Source of the DNA: CAZOWW01 sp964583765
Lineage (GTDB): Bacteria; Actinomycetota; Actinomycetes; Actinomycetales; Kineosporiaceae
Assembly: GCA_964583765.1 (NCBI GenBank)
Contig: CAZOWW010000089.1
Coordinates: forward strand, 1-24,901
DNA: 24,901 nt
Reading direction: 5' to 3'
Every line of letters begins with the position of its first letter. The first letter of the stretch is position 1. Below, one piece after another: positions 1 through 7,689 of this stretch. The translations under genes were made by a program, and so were the position numbers. Under the pieces are notes generated by a model. The model was not told where the DNA came from. It saw nothing but the letters and a program-made list of their open reading frames with translations, and ran no database searches.

Positions 1-2
1 AA

Positions 3-68
3 CACGCGCTCCTGACCATCCACCGCCTCACCAGCGGCCTCAGCATCAGGGCAACTCGTTTAACTTAA
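3..68 (+). CDS. C-terminal end of an unidentified ORF (partial, runs off left edge)
   Basis: An open frame enters from the left edge and ends at TAA (66-68). It encodes about 21 residues, beginning HALLTIHRL and ending ATRLT. The first 15 or so codons have almost only C or G in third position, as real genes in this window do. The last few codons (gca, act, cgt, tta, act) are AT-richer. The fragment is too short to assign to a family. The AT-rich end and the less GC-rich flank would suit the end of a mobile-element gene, but nothing here proves it. Confidence 0.4.
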   Translation, partial: HALLTIHRLTSGLSIRATRLT

Positions 69-355
69 CCCCGGCGCTTCCCTCAGTCAAATCGACGTTC
101 CGACTGGCTGTGTTCCGTTCCGGCCAGCAACCGCTCCGGCTCCTTGCTTCCATTCCGTAGCACCGTTCTCACGGTCCGTCCGGTTCGGGAGCTTGTCTTT
201 CCCGGTTCCTTCGCGCTTGCTGTGGTACATAGCTTACCCCCTCTGAGAGGGTGCTCGTGACAGCCCCCCTCGTGACCGTCCGTGTCCATTCGGAGACGCC
301 TCGCCGGATACCGACGGCCGTCCCGCACGATCACGCGACGTTCCCACTCTCACCC
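69..355. other. gene-free stretch with small hairpins and lower GC
   Basis: No convincing coding frame was found. Bases 60-250 are visibly less GC-rich than the rest of the window. Read on the minus strand, the stretch contains ACCGT-GAGA-ACGGT (162-175), a stem capped by a GNRA-type loop. It also contains CCCTC-TGA-GAGGG (239-251) and a CGGGA/TCCCG pair near 186-204. An 83-codon minus-strand frame (83-334) has unbiased third positions and is not called. A small RNA, a 3' untranslated region or an insertion-element remnant are all possible. Confidence 0.3.
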
Positions 356-1294
356 CTACGCCTGCTCCTGGTCCGGCGACGCGCCGGAGTCGGCCACGGC
401 GGCGGTCGTCAGAGCCGTGTCCCGCACCACCACGACGGCCTCCACGCCGGTCTCGTCCAGGATCGGGGGAGCCAACGGCTCCGGCTCCGGCCGTTCCACG
501 TCCGTCTCGCTGTGCGCACCGCAGCCGTGATCCAGACTCACCACCGCACCGTCCTGGGGTGACCACTCGTTGGCGCACACCCCGAACAGATGGCCCAGGC
601 CTCCGCTGAGACGCACCAGGTAGCCGCAGCTGGCACAGGCCGCGGGCGCATGCAGGGCTGCCGGTGCGGTGGGCCCGTGGCCCGATCCGTACCAGCGCTC
701 CGCCGCGGCCCGGCGTCCGACCGGGGAGAGCACCCGGGCGCGGCCGAGACCGAGCTCCCAGAGGGCGAGCCGATCGGCCTCCTCGTCCCCGGTCACCTCG
801 TAGCCGAGGTCCAGGTTCTCGTCGTCCACCCGGTAGGGCAGCGCATCCGTGGCTCCCAGATCACCCGGGGCCAGACGGTCCGACCACGGCACCCAGGCCG
901 GCGCCAGCAGGGCGTCGTCCCCGGGCAGGAGCGCGATCTCGCAGACGGTCACCAGTCGGGCCCGTGGGGCGCGGGCCACCGTCACCGCCCAGCACCACCC
1001 CCGGTAGCCCTTCGCCAGGCTCCGGAAGGAGTGCGTCACCAGGCGATCGGCCTCCGCCACCGCCCCGAGGTGTTCGCCGACCCCGTCCTCGCCGGCCACC
1101 TCCTGGGCCGCGGCCCGCGCGGTCTCCACCGCGGCGGCGCAGACCGCGTCCAGCACCAGCGCACGCGGTCGGCTCACCCGCCCTCGGGTGACGGCCGGCG
1201 CGCCGGCCTCGATCCGGACGTCGGTCCTCGTGTCATCCACGCTCGCAGCAGGCACCCGCTGATTGTCTCCCATCCTTCGCGTGCCCCGCGTCAC
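356..1294 (-). CDS. DUF3027 family protein
   Basis: A 312-residue protein that I recognise as the actinobacterial DUF3027 family. The middle part has the family pattern: a GYRGWCWAVTVARAP stretch, then VCEIALLPGDDALLAP, WVPW and PGDLGATD. Its biochemical role is unknown. The C-terminal third has a cysteine-rich block (CASCG, then FGVCANEWSPQDG and DHGCGAHSE) that looks like a metal-binding knuckle. The last 40 residues are acidic and low in complexity. No signal peptide or membrane segment is seen, so it is probably cytoplasmic. The start is uncertain: GTG at 1294 gives the longest frame, and an ATG at 1273 is a good alternative because neither has a well-spaced ribosome site. It is transcribed divergently from the transporter at 1381, with only 86 bp between them. 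Confidence 0.85.
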   Translation of the reverse strand: MTRGTRRMGDNQRVPAASVDDTRTDVRIEAGAPAVTRGRVSRPRALVLDAVCAAAVETARAAAQEVAGEDGVGEHLGAVAEADRLVTHSFRSLAKGYRGWCWAVTVARAPRARLVTVCEIALLPGDDALLAPAWVPWSDRLAPGDLGATDALPYRVDDENLDLGYEVTGDEEADRLALWELGLGRARVLSPVGRRAAAERWYGSGHGPTAPAALHAPAACASCGYLVRLSGGLGHLFGVCANEWSPQDGAVVSLDHGCGAHSETDVERPEPEPLAPPILDETGVEAVVVVRDTALTTAAVADSGASPDQEQA

Positions 1295-1380
1295 CCGACC
1301 GCACCCCGCGTCGGCGGGTCCCGGTGGCCGGTCTCACCCGTCCCGACCCGCGGGGGACCGCAAGGCGGCAGGATGACCTC

Positions 1381-3234
1381 GTGAGACCGCAGTCCGGGGA
1401 CCGCCCCACCGATCGCCCCACCGACGGCATCCGGGACGACGCTCCCGAACCCCGCGCCGGGCGACGGCCAACGCCCGAGGACGACGCCGGGCACCGACGT
1501 CGACCCGACCGCGAGAGCCGCGACGAGCGCGACCGCCAGGACCGCGAGGACCGGGGCAATCGCGACGACTGGGACGAGGACGACCGGGACGTCCGCAGCA
1601 GGCGGGACGAGCGGGACTCGGGCGACGACTGGGACGGGGACGACCGGCTGCCCGCGCGGACGGACGACGAGCGGCGAGGGCTCGCCGACACGGCACGCCA
1701 GGTGGGGGCCGGCGGGGCGCGGGCGGGCCGCGCGGGTTTCCTCGGCCTGCAGGCCCTCCTGCGGGCGATCCGCTCCTTCACCCACGCACGCGGCGCAGGC
1801 CCGTCGGGACTGGCCCGGGTGCTGGAGTTGCACCTGGTCGCCTCCATCGCGGACACCTTCGTGGTCACCGCCCTGGCCACCACCATCTTCTTCGCGGTGC
1901 CCTCGGGCCAGGCCCGCGGCCGCGTGGCGACGTCCCTGCTGATCACGATGGTGCCGTTCATCGTGCTCGCACCGCTGATCGGCCCGCTGCTGGACCGGCT
2001 CCGCCGCGGCCGTCGCTACGCGATGGCCACCACCATGATCGTGCGGGCATTCCTGGCCTGGGTCATGGCCGACGGGATCTCACACGCCAGCACCTCGCAG
2101 GGGCAGTTGCGGCTCTACCCGGCCGCCTTCGGCTTCCTGGTCTGTCAGAAGGCGTACATCGTGACCCGGGCCGCGGCCGTCCCCCGCGTGCTCCCGCCGG
2201 AGATCAACCTCGTCGCCGCCAACTCGCGGATCTCCATGGCCGGCGTGCTCGCCATGGCCGTGGCCGGTCCGCTCGGCGCGGGACTCAACTCGTTGTCCCC
2301 CTCGTTCACGATGCGCGTCGCCTTCATCGTGTTCACCCTCGCCACCGCCCTCGCGCTGGTGCTGCCGGCCCGCGTGGACACCACCGAGGGGGAGGTCGGG
2401 GCAAGGATCGTGCGGGTACGTCCCGTGAGCGGTGACCGGTACCGCGATCACGAGGACACCGGACGTGGTTCCCGGCCGGGGCGGACCGGTCAGGCGATCG
2501 GTCGCAGCGTGGTCCTCACGCTCCGGGCGAACGCCGCGCTGCGGGCCTTCACCGGCTTCCTGACCCTCTTCCTGGCGTTCCGGCTGCGCACCCATCCGCT
2601 GGGCGGTCTCAAGGACACCACCGCGGTCGTGCTCGTGGTCGTCCTCGCCGCGGTCGGGGGTGGTGTTGGCACTGCCCTGGGCGGGTTGCTGCGCCGGTTG
2701 CGGCCGCACCGACTGGCCGTCGTCCTGGTGCTTCTCACCGCCCTCGCCTCGGGCTGGGCGGCCTGGGAGTACGGGCTCCTGCCGGTGATGACCGTGGCCC
2801 TGATCGCCGGACTGACCCAGGCCCTGGGCAAGCTCTGCCTCGACGCGCTGATCCAGTCCGAGGTCCCCGAGCACGTGCGCACCTCGGCCTTCGCCCGATC
2901 GGAGACCGTGCTGCAGTTGGCCTGGGTGGCCGGGGGCTTCGCGGGGCTCTGGCTGCCGTTGTCGGGGGCCTGGGGGCTGGGGCTCGCCTCCGTGGCCACC
3001 CTCGGCGGCGCGGTGGCCTCCTCGGGTCTGTGGGTGCTGAACCGGGAACGCCCCTCCGCCGCCGCCGCGCGCGGGAGCACCGGCGGATCCGGTGCCGGGG
3101 GGCGCACGGGTTCGGCCGGTTCGGGGGCACGTACCCGTCCTGCCGACCCTGCCGGCCGCATCGGCCCGGGGAGCGGGAGTCGCAGCCATCGCACCGGCCG
3201 GACGGCCGCGGACGAGCCGGACGAGCCACGCTGA
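1381..3234 (+). CDS. MFS-fold transporter with long charged N-terminal domain
   Basis: A 617-residue membrane protein. GTG at 1381 is chosen because GGCAGGA lies 7-8 nt upstream, although the frame stays open further back. Residues 1 to about 135 are hydrophilic and very rich in Asp and Arg (DERDRQDRED, DDWDEDDRD). From about residue 145 there are hydrophobic segments typical of the major facilitator fold, including the loop LLDRLRRGRRYAM after the second helix, which resembles the conserved MFS loop-2 motif. A charged central loop lies near residues 335-378. The C-terminal 60 residues are Gly/Ser/Arg-rich and probably cytoplasmic. The substrate cannot be read from the sequence. Similar MFS-like proteins occur in many actinobacteria beside DUF3027 genes, so the divergent pair may be functionally linked (inference). 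Confidence 0.85.
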   Translation: MRPQSGDRPTDRPTDGIRDDAPEPRAGRRPTPEDDAGHRRRPDRESRDERDRQDREDRGNRDDWDEDDRDVRSRRDERDSGDDWDGDDRLPARTDDERRGLADTARQVGAGGARAGRAGFLGLQALLRAIRSFTHARGAGPSGLARVLELHLVASIADTFVVTALATTIFFAVPSGQARGRVATSLLITMVPFIVLAPLIGPLLDRLRRGRRYAMATTMIVRAFLAWVMADGISHASTSQGQLRLYPAAFGFLVCQKAYIVTRAAAVPRVLPPEINLVAANSRISMAGVLAMAVAGPLGAGLNSLSPSFTMRVAFIVFTLATALALVLPARVDTTEGEVGARIVRVRPVSGDRYRDHEDTGRGSRPGRTGQAIGRSVVLTLRANAALRAFTGFLTLFLAFRLRTHPLGGLKDTTAVVLVVVLAAVGGGVGTALGGLLRRLRPHRLAVVLVLLTALASGWAAWEYGLLPVMTVALIAGLTQALGKLCLDALIQSEVPEHVRTSAFARSETVLQLAWVAGGFAGLWLPLSGAWGLGLASVATLGGAVASSGLWVLNRERPSAAAARGSTGGSGAGGRTGSAGSGARTRPADPAGRIGPGSGSRSHRTGRTAADEPDEPR

Positions 3235-3268
3235 GGCTCTCCCCACCGTTCGCGGCCGTCCCAAGGCT

Positions 3269-3283
3269 GGGCCGACCCGGCCC
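3269..3283. terminator. bidirectional hairpin between convergent genes
   Basis: GGGCCG-ACC-CGGCCC forms a 6-bp GC-only stem with a 3-nt loop. It sits in the 51-bp gap between the convergent ends of the transporter and cold-shock genes. There is no T-run, which is common for actinobacterial terminators. Confidence 0.5.
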
Positions 3284-3285
3284 GG

Positions 3286-3669
3286 TCAGGCCTCCAGGTC
3301 GTCCGCCACCGCGCGGAGCACGGAGGCCACCTTGCGGGCGGCGGTCCGATCCGGGTAGCGCCCTCTACGCAGCGTGTTCGACACCCCGTCGAGCAGCTTG
3401 ATCAGGTCCTCGACGATGACGGTCATGTCCTCGGAGGGTTTGCGCGTGGCCTTGGCGACCGAGGGCAGGGGGTCGATCACGCGCACCGAGAGCGCCTGCA
3501 GACCCCGACGACCCTCCGCCACCCCGAACTCCACCTTGGCACCGGGTTTGAGTGACGTCGTCCCGGGCGGCAGTGCCGAGGCATGCACGAAGACCTCGCC
3601 ACCTGCGTCGTTGGCGAGGAAGCCGAATCCCTTGTCGGCGTCGAACCACTTCACCTTGCCAGTGGGCAC
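3286..3669 (-). CDS. cold-shock domain protein with C-terminal extension
   Basis: A 127-residue protein. Residues 1-66 form a cold-shock domain, an OB-fold that binds single-stranded nucleic acid. RNP1-like KGFGFL is at 13-18 and RNP2-like VFVHAS at 26-31, after the usual GKVKWFDADKG opening. The family is often only about 67 residues long. Here a further 60 residues follow (from about VAKATRKPSEDM), ending in a helical, Arg/Ala-rich part. This long form is familiar in actinobacteria. The role is probably RNA chaperoning or antitermination. The start is GTG at 3669, supported by AGAGG 7 nt upstream. The gene appears monocistronic, with a 159-bp gap from the oxidoreductase gene on the same strand. 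Confidence 0.92.
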   Translation of the reverse strand: MPTGKVKWFDADKGFGFLANDAGGEVFVHASALPPGTTSLKPGAKVEFGVAEGRRGLQALSVRVIDPLPSVAKATRKPSEDMTVIVEDLIKLLDGVSNTLRRGRYPDRTAARKVASVLRAVADDLEA

Positions 3670-3704
3670 GTTCAGACCTCTGCGTCATGATCGTCGAGTC
3701 GAGA

Positions 3705-3726
3705 TGTCAACGCTCCGTAAGAGCGT
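3705..3726 (-). promoter_or_regulatory. possible promoter -35 and operator of the cold-shock gene
   Basis: On the minus strand a perfect TTGACA occupies 3705-3710. It abuts and overlaps by one base the 6-bp inverted repeat ACGCTC-N5-GAGCGT at 3710-3726. No good -10 stands 16-18 bp downstream (TGACGC at 17 bp), so the promoter call is weak. The inverted repeat may bind a regulator or be part of an upstream terminator. Confidence 0.35.
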
Positions 3727-3797
3727 GATCACACCGCCTCCGGGTGGGTGCACCACTCTCCCACATGAGCTTCGGTTCAGCCCAGAGGTGACCTGAC

Positions 3798-3819
3798 ACC
3801 GGATCACCTGAAATCCGGT
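3798..3819 (-). terminator. hairpin after the luciferase-like gene
   Basis: ACCGGAT-N8-ATCCGGT is a 7-bp stem lying 10 bp beyond the stop codon of the minus-strand oxidoreductase gene. No T-run follows. An overlapping alternative stem, AGGTGA/TCACCT, lies beside it. Confidence 0.5.
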
Positions 3820-3828
3820 CGTCCTCGC

Positions 3829-4722
3829 TCAGTCGCCCAGTGCCCGCAGGGCCGGGAGCGCCTCGGCGACCCTGTCCAGGATGTCCTCGGATGCGGCATA
3901 AACGGGGGCCCCGGGTACCGGCCAGTGGATCACCACGTCGGTGAAACCGACCGCCGCGGCACGACCCACCCCCTCGTGGAGGTGCTCGAGGGAGGTGAGC
4001 GAGAAGGTCGGCGCCGAGTCCAGCGAGAGCAGCCGCCGCAGGGAACCGGGATCCCGGCCCTCGCTCTCGAGGACCTCGGAGAACCGCGCGGAGAGCCCGG
4101 CGATCTCCTGCCACCAGGCCTCGTCACCGTCCTCACGCCGCGGCCGGCCGCTGGTCGCCCAGCCGGTGCCGAACCGCGCGGCCAGGGCCATCGCCCGGGG
4201 CCCGTTCGCGGCCACCACGAACGGCAACCGCGGCCGTTGCACGCACGGGAGGGTCTGCGCGGGGGCGTCCACGGTGTAGAAGCGCCCGGACCAACGCACC
4301 TCGGCGCCGGTGAGCGCCAGATCGACCACGGTCAGGAACTCCTCGAACCGCGCGAGACGGTCCTTCGGGGACAGGGGCGGCACGCCGACGAGACGCGCGT
4401 CCGAGCCGGTTCCTCCCGCCCCCACGCCGAGCACCGCCCGGCCACCGCTGATGTCGTCCAGGGCTACGAGTTCGCGGGCGAAGGGCAGGGGGTGCCGGAA
4501 GTTCGGCGAGGCGACCCAGGTACCGAGCGGGATCCTCGTGGTCACGCCGGCCGCGGCGACCAGGCTCGGGACGGTCGCCCCCCACGGGTACCCGGCCAGG
4601 GGGTCCCAGAGCAGGTGGTCGTAGGTCCAGGCGTGGTCGAAGCCGTACTCCTCGACGCGCCGCCACTGCTGTGCCTGCTGCGACCACCGCTCCAGCGGCA
4701 GCACCACGATCCCGATCCGCAT
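3829..4722 (-). CDS. LLM-class flavin- or F420-dependent oxidoreductase
   Basis: A 297-residue protein of the luciferase-like monooxygenase superfamily, a TIM-barrel enzyme that uses FMNH2 or coenzyme F420. The family pattern is clear. It has an opening beta strand MRIGIVVLP, then WRRVEEYGFDHAWTYDH near 20-37 and TTRIPLGTWVASPNFRHP near 80-98. FARELVALDDISGGRAVLGVGAG follows near 100-123, and a later strand reads PFVVAANGPRAMALAARFGTGW. The substrate and the choice of cofactor cannot be decided from sequence. The ATG at 4722 has no ribosome site. Instead TAGCGT sits 6 nt upstream, which suggests a leaderless transcript. About 100 bp separate it from the ApbE gene downstream of the neighbouring operon on the same strand, so it is probably a separate unit. 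Confidence 0.87.
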   Translation of the reverse strand: MRIGIVVLPLERWSQQAQQWRRVEEYGFDHAWTYDHLLWDPLAGYPWGATVPSLVAAAGVTTRIPLGTWVASPNFRHPLPFARELVALDDISGGRAVLGVGAGGTGSDARLVGVPPLSPKDRLARFEEFLTVVDLALTGAEVRWSGRFYTVDAPAQTLPCVQRPRLPFVVAANGPRAMALAARFGTGWATSGRPRREDGDEAWWQEIAGLSARFSEVLESEGRDPGSLRRLLSLDSAPTFSLTSLEHLHEGVGRAAAVGFTDVVIHWPVPGAPVYAASEDILDRVAEALPALRALGD

Positions 4723-4728
4723 CCGGTC

Positions 4729-4734
4729 ACGCTA
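4729..4734 (-). promoter_or_regulatory. -10 hexamer for a leaderless oxidoreductase transcript
   Basis: On the minus strand TAGCGT (pattern TANNNT) is followed by 6 nt and then the ATG at 4722. Transcription would begin at or next to the start codon. No clear -35 is visible, as is usual for actinobacterial promoters of this kind. Confidence 0.45.
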
Positions 4735-4824
4735 CCGAGGATGCGGACGAGCCCGTCGGGACGGGGCAGGCGCGGCGGGAGGTGGCTCGGGCCAGGGCGC
4801 GGGGCGGGCGCGGCAGGGCATCAC

Positions 4825-5676
4825 TCACGCGGCGAGCGGCACCAGCTCGTCCCGCAGGCGGCCGAGCACGCACCCCTGACCGTCCACCGCCAGGGCCCGG
4901 TAGGCGGGCAGGTGCGCGAGCCAGCGCGGATCCGGGTCGGCGCAGGCCAGAACCCCGGTGGAGAGGGCGTCCGCCCAAGCCAGGTCGGGTCCGACCACCG
5001 TGGCCGCGATCAGCCGTTCCGCGGGCCGTCCGGTGCGGGGGTCCACGATGTGCCGTCCTCGCTCGTAGATGCCCGAGGTGGCGATCGCGGCGTCCACCAG
5101 CTCCACCCGGCCCAGCACCCGCGTGGCGTCCTGCGGGTCCCGGATCCCGACCGCCCAGCCCGCACGGCGACCGGGTGCCCGTCCCCGCACGGTCACGTCC
5201 CCGCCGCCGCCGATCGCGACGTCCGACAGTCCGGCCCGCACCAGCAGGTCCACCGCCCGCTCCACCGCCCACCCCTTGACCAGGCCGGACGGGTCGAATC
5301 CCCTGGGGACGGCCCACGGGTCGAAGGCGCCGTCGGTCGCCCGCAGCGCGGCCTCGCATCGGGCCAGCACGTCCTCCAGGCCGTGGACGCCCGCGGCGTC
5401 CGTGACCACCTCGTCCCGGCGCAGGCGCGCGACCAGGCTGTCCGTGCGGTACGGGCTCCAGGCGACCTCGACGGCGCGCAGCAGCCGCATCGCCTCCTCG
5501 ATGGCCTCCTCGGCGGCCGGCTCGTCCGGGTTCGAGGCCCCCGCGGGCCGGAAACGGACCTGATCGGGCGCAGGACGTCCCAGCACCACGGCGAAGGAGA
5601 ACACCGTGCCCATCACCGGTTCGGCCCGGCGCAGGAGACGTTCACGCGAGGGGCTCGCCGCCGGGCCCTCAGCCAT
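4825..5676 (-). CDS. apbE: FAD:protein FMN transferase (ApbE family)
   Basis: A 283-residue ApbE-family flavin transferase. It uses FAD and a divalent metal to attach FMN covalently to a Ser/Thr of a target protein. Family signatures in order: MGTVFSFAV near 22-30, SPYRTDSLVARL near 74-85, GAFDPW near 116-121, DPSGLVKGWAVER at 128-140, GGGGD at 156-160 (usual form xxGGD), TSGIYERGRHIVDPRTGRP at 200-218 and ADALST at 235-240. There is no signal peptide or lipobox, whereas many ApbE proteins are exported lipoproteins. The gene overlaps the end of the FMN-binding protein gene by 8 bp (5669-5676), so the two are translationally coupled. Its target is almost certainly that neighbour. It is the last gene of the operon. 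Confidence 0.93.
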   Translation of the reverse strand: MAEGPAASPSRERLLRRAEPVMGTVFSFAVVLGRPAPDQVRFRPAGASNPDEPAAEEAIEEAMRLLRAVEVAWSPYRTDSLVARLRRDEVVTDAAGVHGLEDVLARCEAALRATDGAFDPWAVPRGFDPSGLVKGWAVERAVDLLVRAGLSDVAIGGGGDVTVRGRAPGRRAGWAVGIRDPQDATRVLGRVELVDAAIATSGIYERGRHIVDPRTGRPAERLIAATVVGPDLAWADALSTGVLACADPDPRWLAHLPAYRALAVDGQGCVLGRLRDELVPLAA

Positions 5677-6127
5677 GGTGGGCGTCCAGGGCCGACTGCA
5701 GCGACTGCAGGTAGGCGGTGCTCGTGAAGGTGGCGCCGGAGACCATGTCCACGTTCGCGGACTGCGCCTGCACCACCTCGTCGTGCAGGACCGCCGCGGC
5801 CTGCTGACTCAGGAACTGCGAGTGGCCGTCGGTCGGCAGCTGCACGGTCTGCACATCGGAGATCTTGCCCCCGGTGTACAGCACCTTCACCTGCACCGTC
5901 CCGTACGGCATGTCCACGGCCGAACCGGTCACCCAGCCGTCCGACGACCCTCCGGATCCTGACGTGACGGTCGTGGTGCCCGACCGGCCCTGACCGCTGC
6001 CCGCGGTCGTCCCGCCGGCGCTCGCGCTGCTCTTCGTGCCAGGGTGCCCGCCGAGGCCGGGATGGTAGGTCAGGACGCCGGTCGTCCCGGCCACGGTCGC
6101 GGTGATCACGATCACTGCCCTGCGCAT
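5669..6127 (-). CDS. membrane-anchored FMN-binding domain protein (ApbE substrate)
   Basis: A 152-residue protein. The start is the ATG at 6127, which has GGAG 6 nt upstream; a GTG at 6187 would add 20 unlikely residues. Residues 3-20 are hydrophobic (MRRAVIVITATVAG), forming a membrane anchor or uncleaved signal. Residues 30-63 are a Gly/Ser/Thr linker. From about 65 comes the FMN-binding domain, as in NqrC/RnfG proteins (PF04205). It ends with D127 followed by SGAT at 130-133 and FTS, matching the ApbE recognition pattern in which the threonine (T133 here) carries phosphoester-linked FMN. It is predicted to sit on the outer face of the membrane and relay electrons from the reductase encoded just upstream, 56 bp away. 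The terminal acceptor is unknown. Confidence 0.88.
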   Translation of the reverse strand: MRRAVIVITATVAGTTGVLTYHPGLGGHPGTKSSASAGGTTAGSGQGRSGTTTVTSGSGGSSDGWVTGSAVDMPYGTVQVKVLYTGGKISDVQTVQLPTDGHSQFLSQQAAAVLHDEVVQAQSANVDMVSGATFTSTAYLQSLQSALDAHHG

Positions 6128-6183
6128 CTCGACTCCATTTCTTCGTGTCCGCACCCCGACACACCCTTGCTTTGCCGTCGAGC

Positions 6184-7593
6184 TCACCAGGCGAACTCCT
6201 CGACGTGCACCCGGGCACTCGGGACCCCCGCCTGCGCCGCCGCGGTTCGGACCGCCTCGACCAGCGGCTCAGGGCCACAGACGTAGACGTCGCGCCGGGC
6301 GAGGTCGGGAACGAGCCGGCGCAGCCGCTGCCCGTCCAGGGGCTGCTCCACGCGCGAGCCCACCAGCACGTGCAGTTGCCCGCCCCGCGAGTGGACCAGA
6401 TCGGTGAGTTCCTCCCGGAAGAGCACGTCGGCTTCCTCACGCGTCCGGTAGACCACCACGGGCCGGGCGGATCGGGGCAGGTCGTCCAGGAGGGTGCGTA
6501 CCGGGGTGACGCCCACCCCACCCGCGACGAGCAGCACGCGGTTGCCCGCCTCGAGCCGGTCCGCGGTGAAGATTCCGTACGGCCCCTCGAACCAGACCCG
6601 CGTACCCGGACGCAGGGTCGCGACGGCCGCCGCGTGGTCCCCGCCCTCCGCGATGGTGATGCGCATCCGGTCGCGCCAGGGCAGGCCCGAGATCGAGTAC
6701 GGGTGCGCCTGCCACCACAGGTCACCCCGCGCGAACCGGAACTGCGCGAACTGCCCTCCCGCCAACCTCAGCCGGTCGAGATCGCGACCGGACAGGATCA
6801 CCGAGATCGCCCCCCGCCCCTGCCGGATGACCGAATGGATCCGCAGGTCGTGGCGCAGGCTGAGGATCACCGGCAGACCGATCCGGAAGAGCACGACGGC
6901 GCCGAGCACCGCCACGTGCGCGGTGATCCAGACCAGCTCCGCGAACCGCGCGAAACTCGTGCCGCCGGTGAACGCCGCTCCCGCGTGGATCTGGTGCAGC
7001 AGGGACAGCACGATCGCGAGGTAGCTGTACAGGTGCACGGCCCACCAGGTCTCGTACCGGAACCTCCGCCGGGCCCGCCGCCAGGAGGTGACCCCGGCGG
7101 CGATCAGGAGCACGAAGCCCGCGTAGGCGGGCAGCATGTCCGGCCAGGAGGTCACGAAGGACCACATCTGCGGGAGCAGGCCGGAGCGGTTGAGTCCCGC
7201 ATAGCCGAGGATCGCCGACACCACGTGCACGGTGACCAGACCAGCGCCCCAGGGGGCGATCCGGCGATGCCAGACGGTCAGGCCGTCCAGCCCCAGGGTG
7301 CGTTCCAGCCAGGGCACGCGGGCGACGAGCAACACGGCCCCCAGGAGCAGCGCGACACCGACGAGGCCGGTGAGCTCGCTCAGCGCGACCTCGGTCCGGT
7401 TCGTCGACCGCCACCAGTGGGCCGAGGCGGTCAACCACCAGACGGCCACGGCGCCCCCGAGCCAGAGCCCGAACAGCGCAGCGATCGCCTCGGTGCCCCG
7501 GTAGGCCTGCTGCAGGTTCGGCGTCCAGGTCCGGACGGGAGCCGAGCGTGGCGGGGCGAGCCGGCGAGGGCTGACCGGAGATTGCGGGCTCAT
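6184..7593 (-). CDS. ferric-reductase-like transmembrane oxidoreductase (haem, FAD, NAD domains)
   Basis: A 469-residue protein. ATG at 7593 is supported by AAGGAG 4-5 nt upstream. Residues 35-250 hold about six membrane segments of the ferric-reductase-like domain. His109, His123, His187 and His200 or His203 are candidate haem ligands (VWHRR, TVHVV, AVHLYS, LLHQIHAG). Residues 255-345 form a ferredoxin-reductase FAD domain with HPYSIS at 297-302 and GPYG at 337-340. Residues 350-469 form the NAD(P) domain with VAGGVGVTP at 356-364, CGPEP at 439-443 and the C-terminal EEFAW. The plan resembles NADPH-oxidase or ferric-reductase proteins, moving electrons from cytoplasmic NAD(P)H through FAD and haem across the membrane. 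Followed by an FMN-binding protein and ApbE, it is probably the input module of a flavinylated electron-transfer chain. The final acceptor is not evident. Confidence 0.9.
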   Translation of the reverse strand: MSPQSPVSPRRLAPPRSAPVRTWTPNLQQAYRGTEAIAALFGLWLGGAVAVWWLTASAHWWRSTNRTEVALSELTGLVGVALLLGAVLLVARVPWLERTLGLDGLTVWHRRIAPWGAGLVTVHVVSAILGYAGLNRSGLLPQMWSFVTSWPDMLPAYAGFVLLIAAGVTSWRRARRRFRYETWWAVHLYSYLAIVLSLLHQIHAGAAFTGGTSFARFAELVWITAHVAVLGAVVLFRIGLPVILSLRHDLRIHSVIRQGRGAISVILSGRDLDRLRLAGGQFAQFRFARGDLWWQAHPYSISGLPWRDRMRITIAEGGDHAAAVATLRPGTRVWFEGPYGIFTADRLEAGNRVLLVAGGVGVTPVRTLLDDLPRSARPVVVYRTREEADVLFREELTDLVHSRGGQLHVLVGSRVEQPLDGQRLRRLVPDLARRDVYVCGPEPLVEAVRTAAAQAGVPSARVHVEEFAW

Positions 7594-7644
7594 AGTGCTC
7601 CTTAATGCGCCAAAGGGACTTATGCCACACTCGCGAGCGCTGTG

Positions 7645-7673
7645 ATCTTGCCCGGAGAGGCGCCCCCGGACAA
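7645..7673 (-). promoter_or_regulatory. promoter of the flavin electron-transfer operon
   Basis: On the minus strand, -35 TTGTCC (7668-7673, four of six consensus bases) and -10 CAAGAT (7645-7650) are separated by 17 bp. They lie about 52 bp upstream of the ATG at 7593. The -35 is inside a hairpin-forming CCCGGAC-CTT-GTCCGGG (7667-7683). Confidence 0.45.
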
Positions 7674-7689
7674 GGTCCGGGTGTCCTTT

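Noticed and set aside
83..334. An 83-codon minus-strand frame at the left edge
   Set aside because: Third positions are not GC-biased, unlike every real gene here, and no ribosome site is seen.
746..860. Single CTCCCAG copies inside the DUF3027 gene (and one at 20684)
   Set aside because: They are single copies inside coding sequence without an 11-bp partner, expected by chance in such GC-rich DNA.
3682..3710. A complete sigma-70 promoter for the cold-shock gene
   Set aside because: TTGACA is perfect but the hexamer 17 bp downstream (TGACGC) is a poor -10, so only a weak regulatory feature was listed.
3925..5727. A 600-codon plus-strand frame opposite the luciferase-like and ApbE genes
   Set aside because: It is antisense to two well-supported genes, and its composition is that of a shadow frame.
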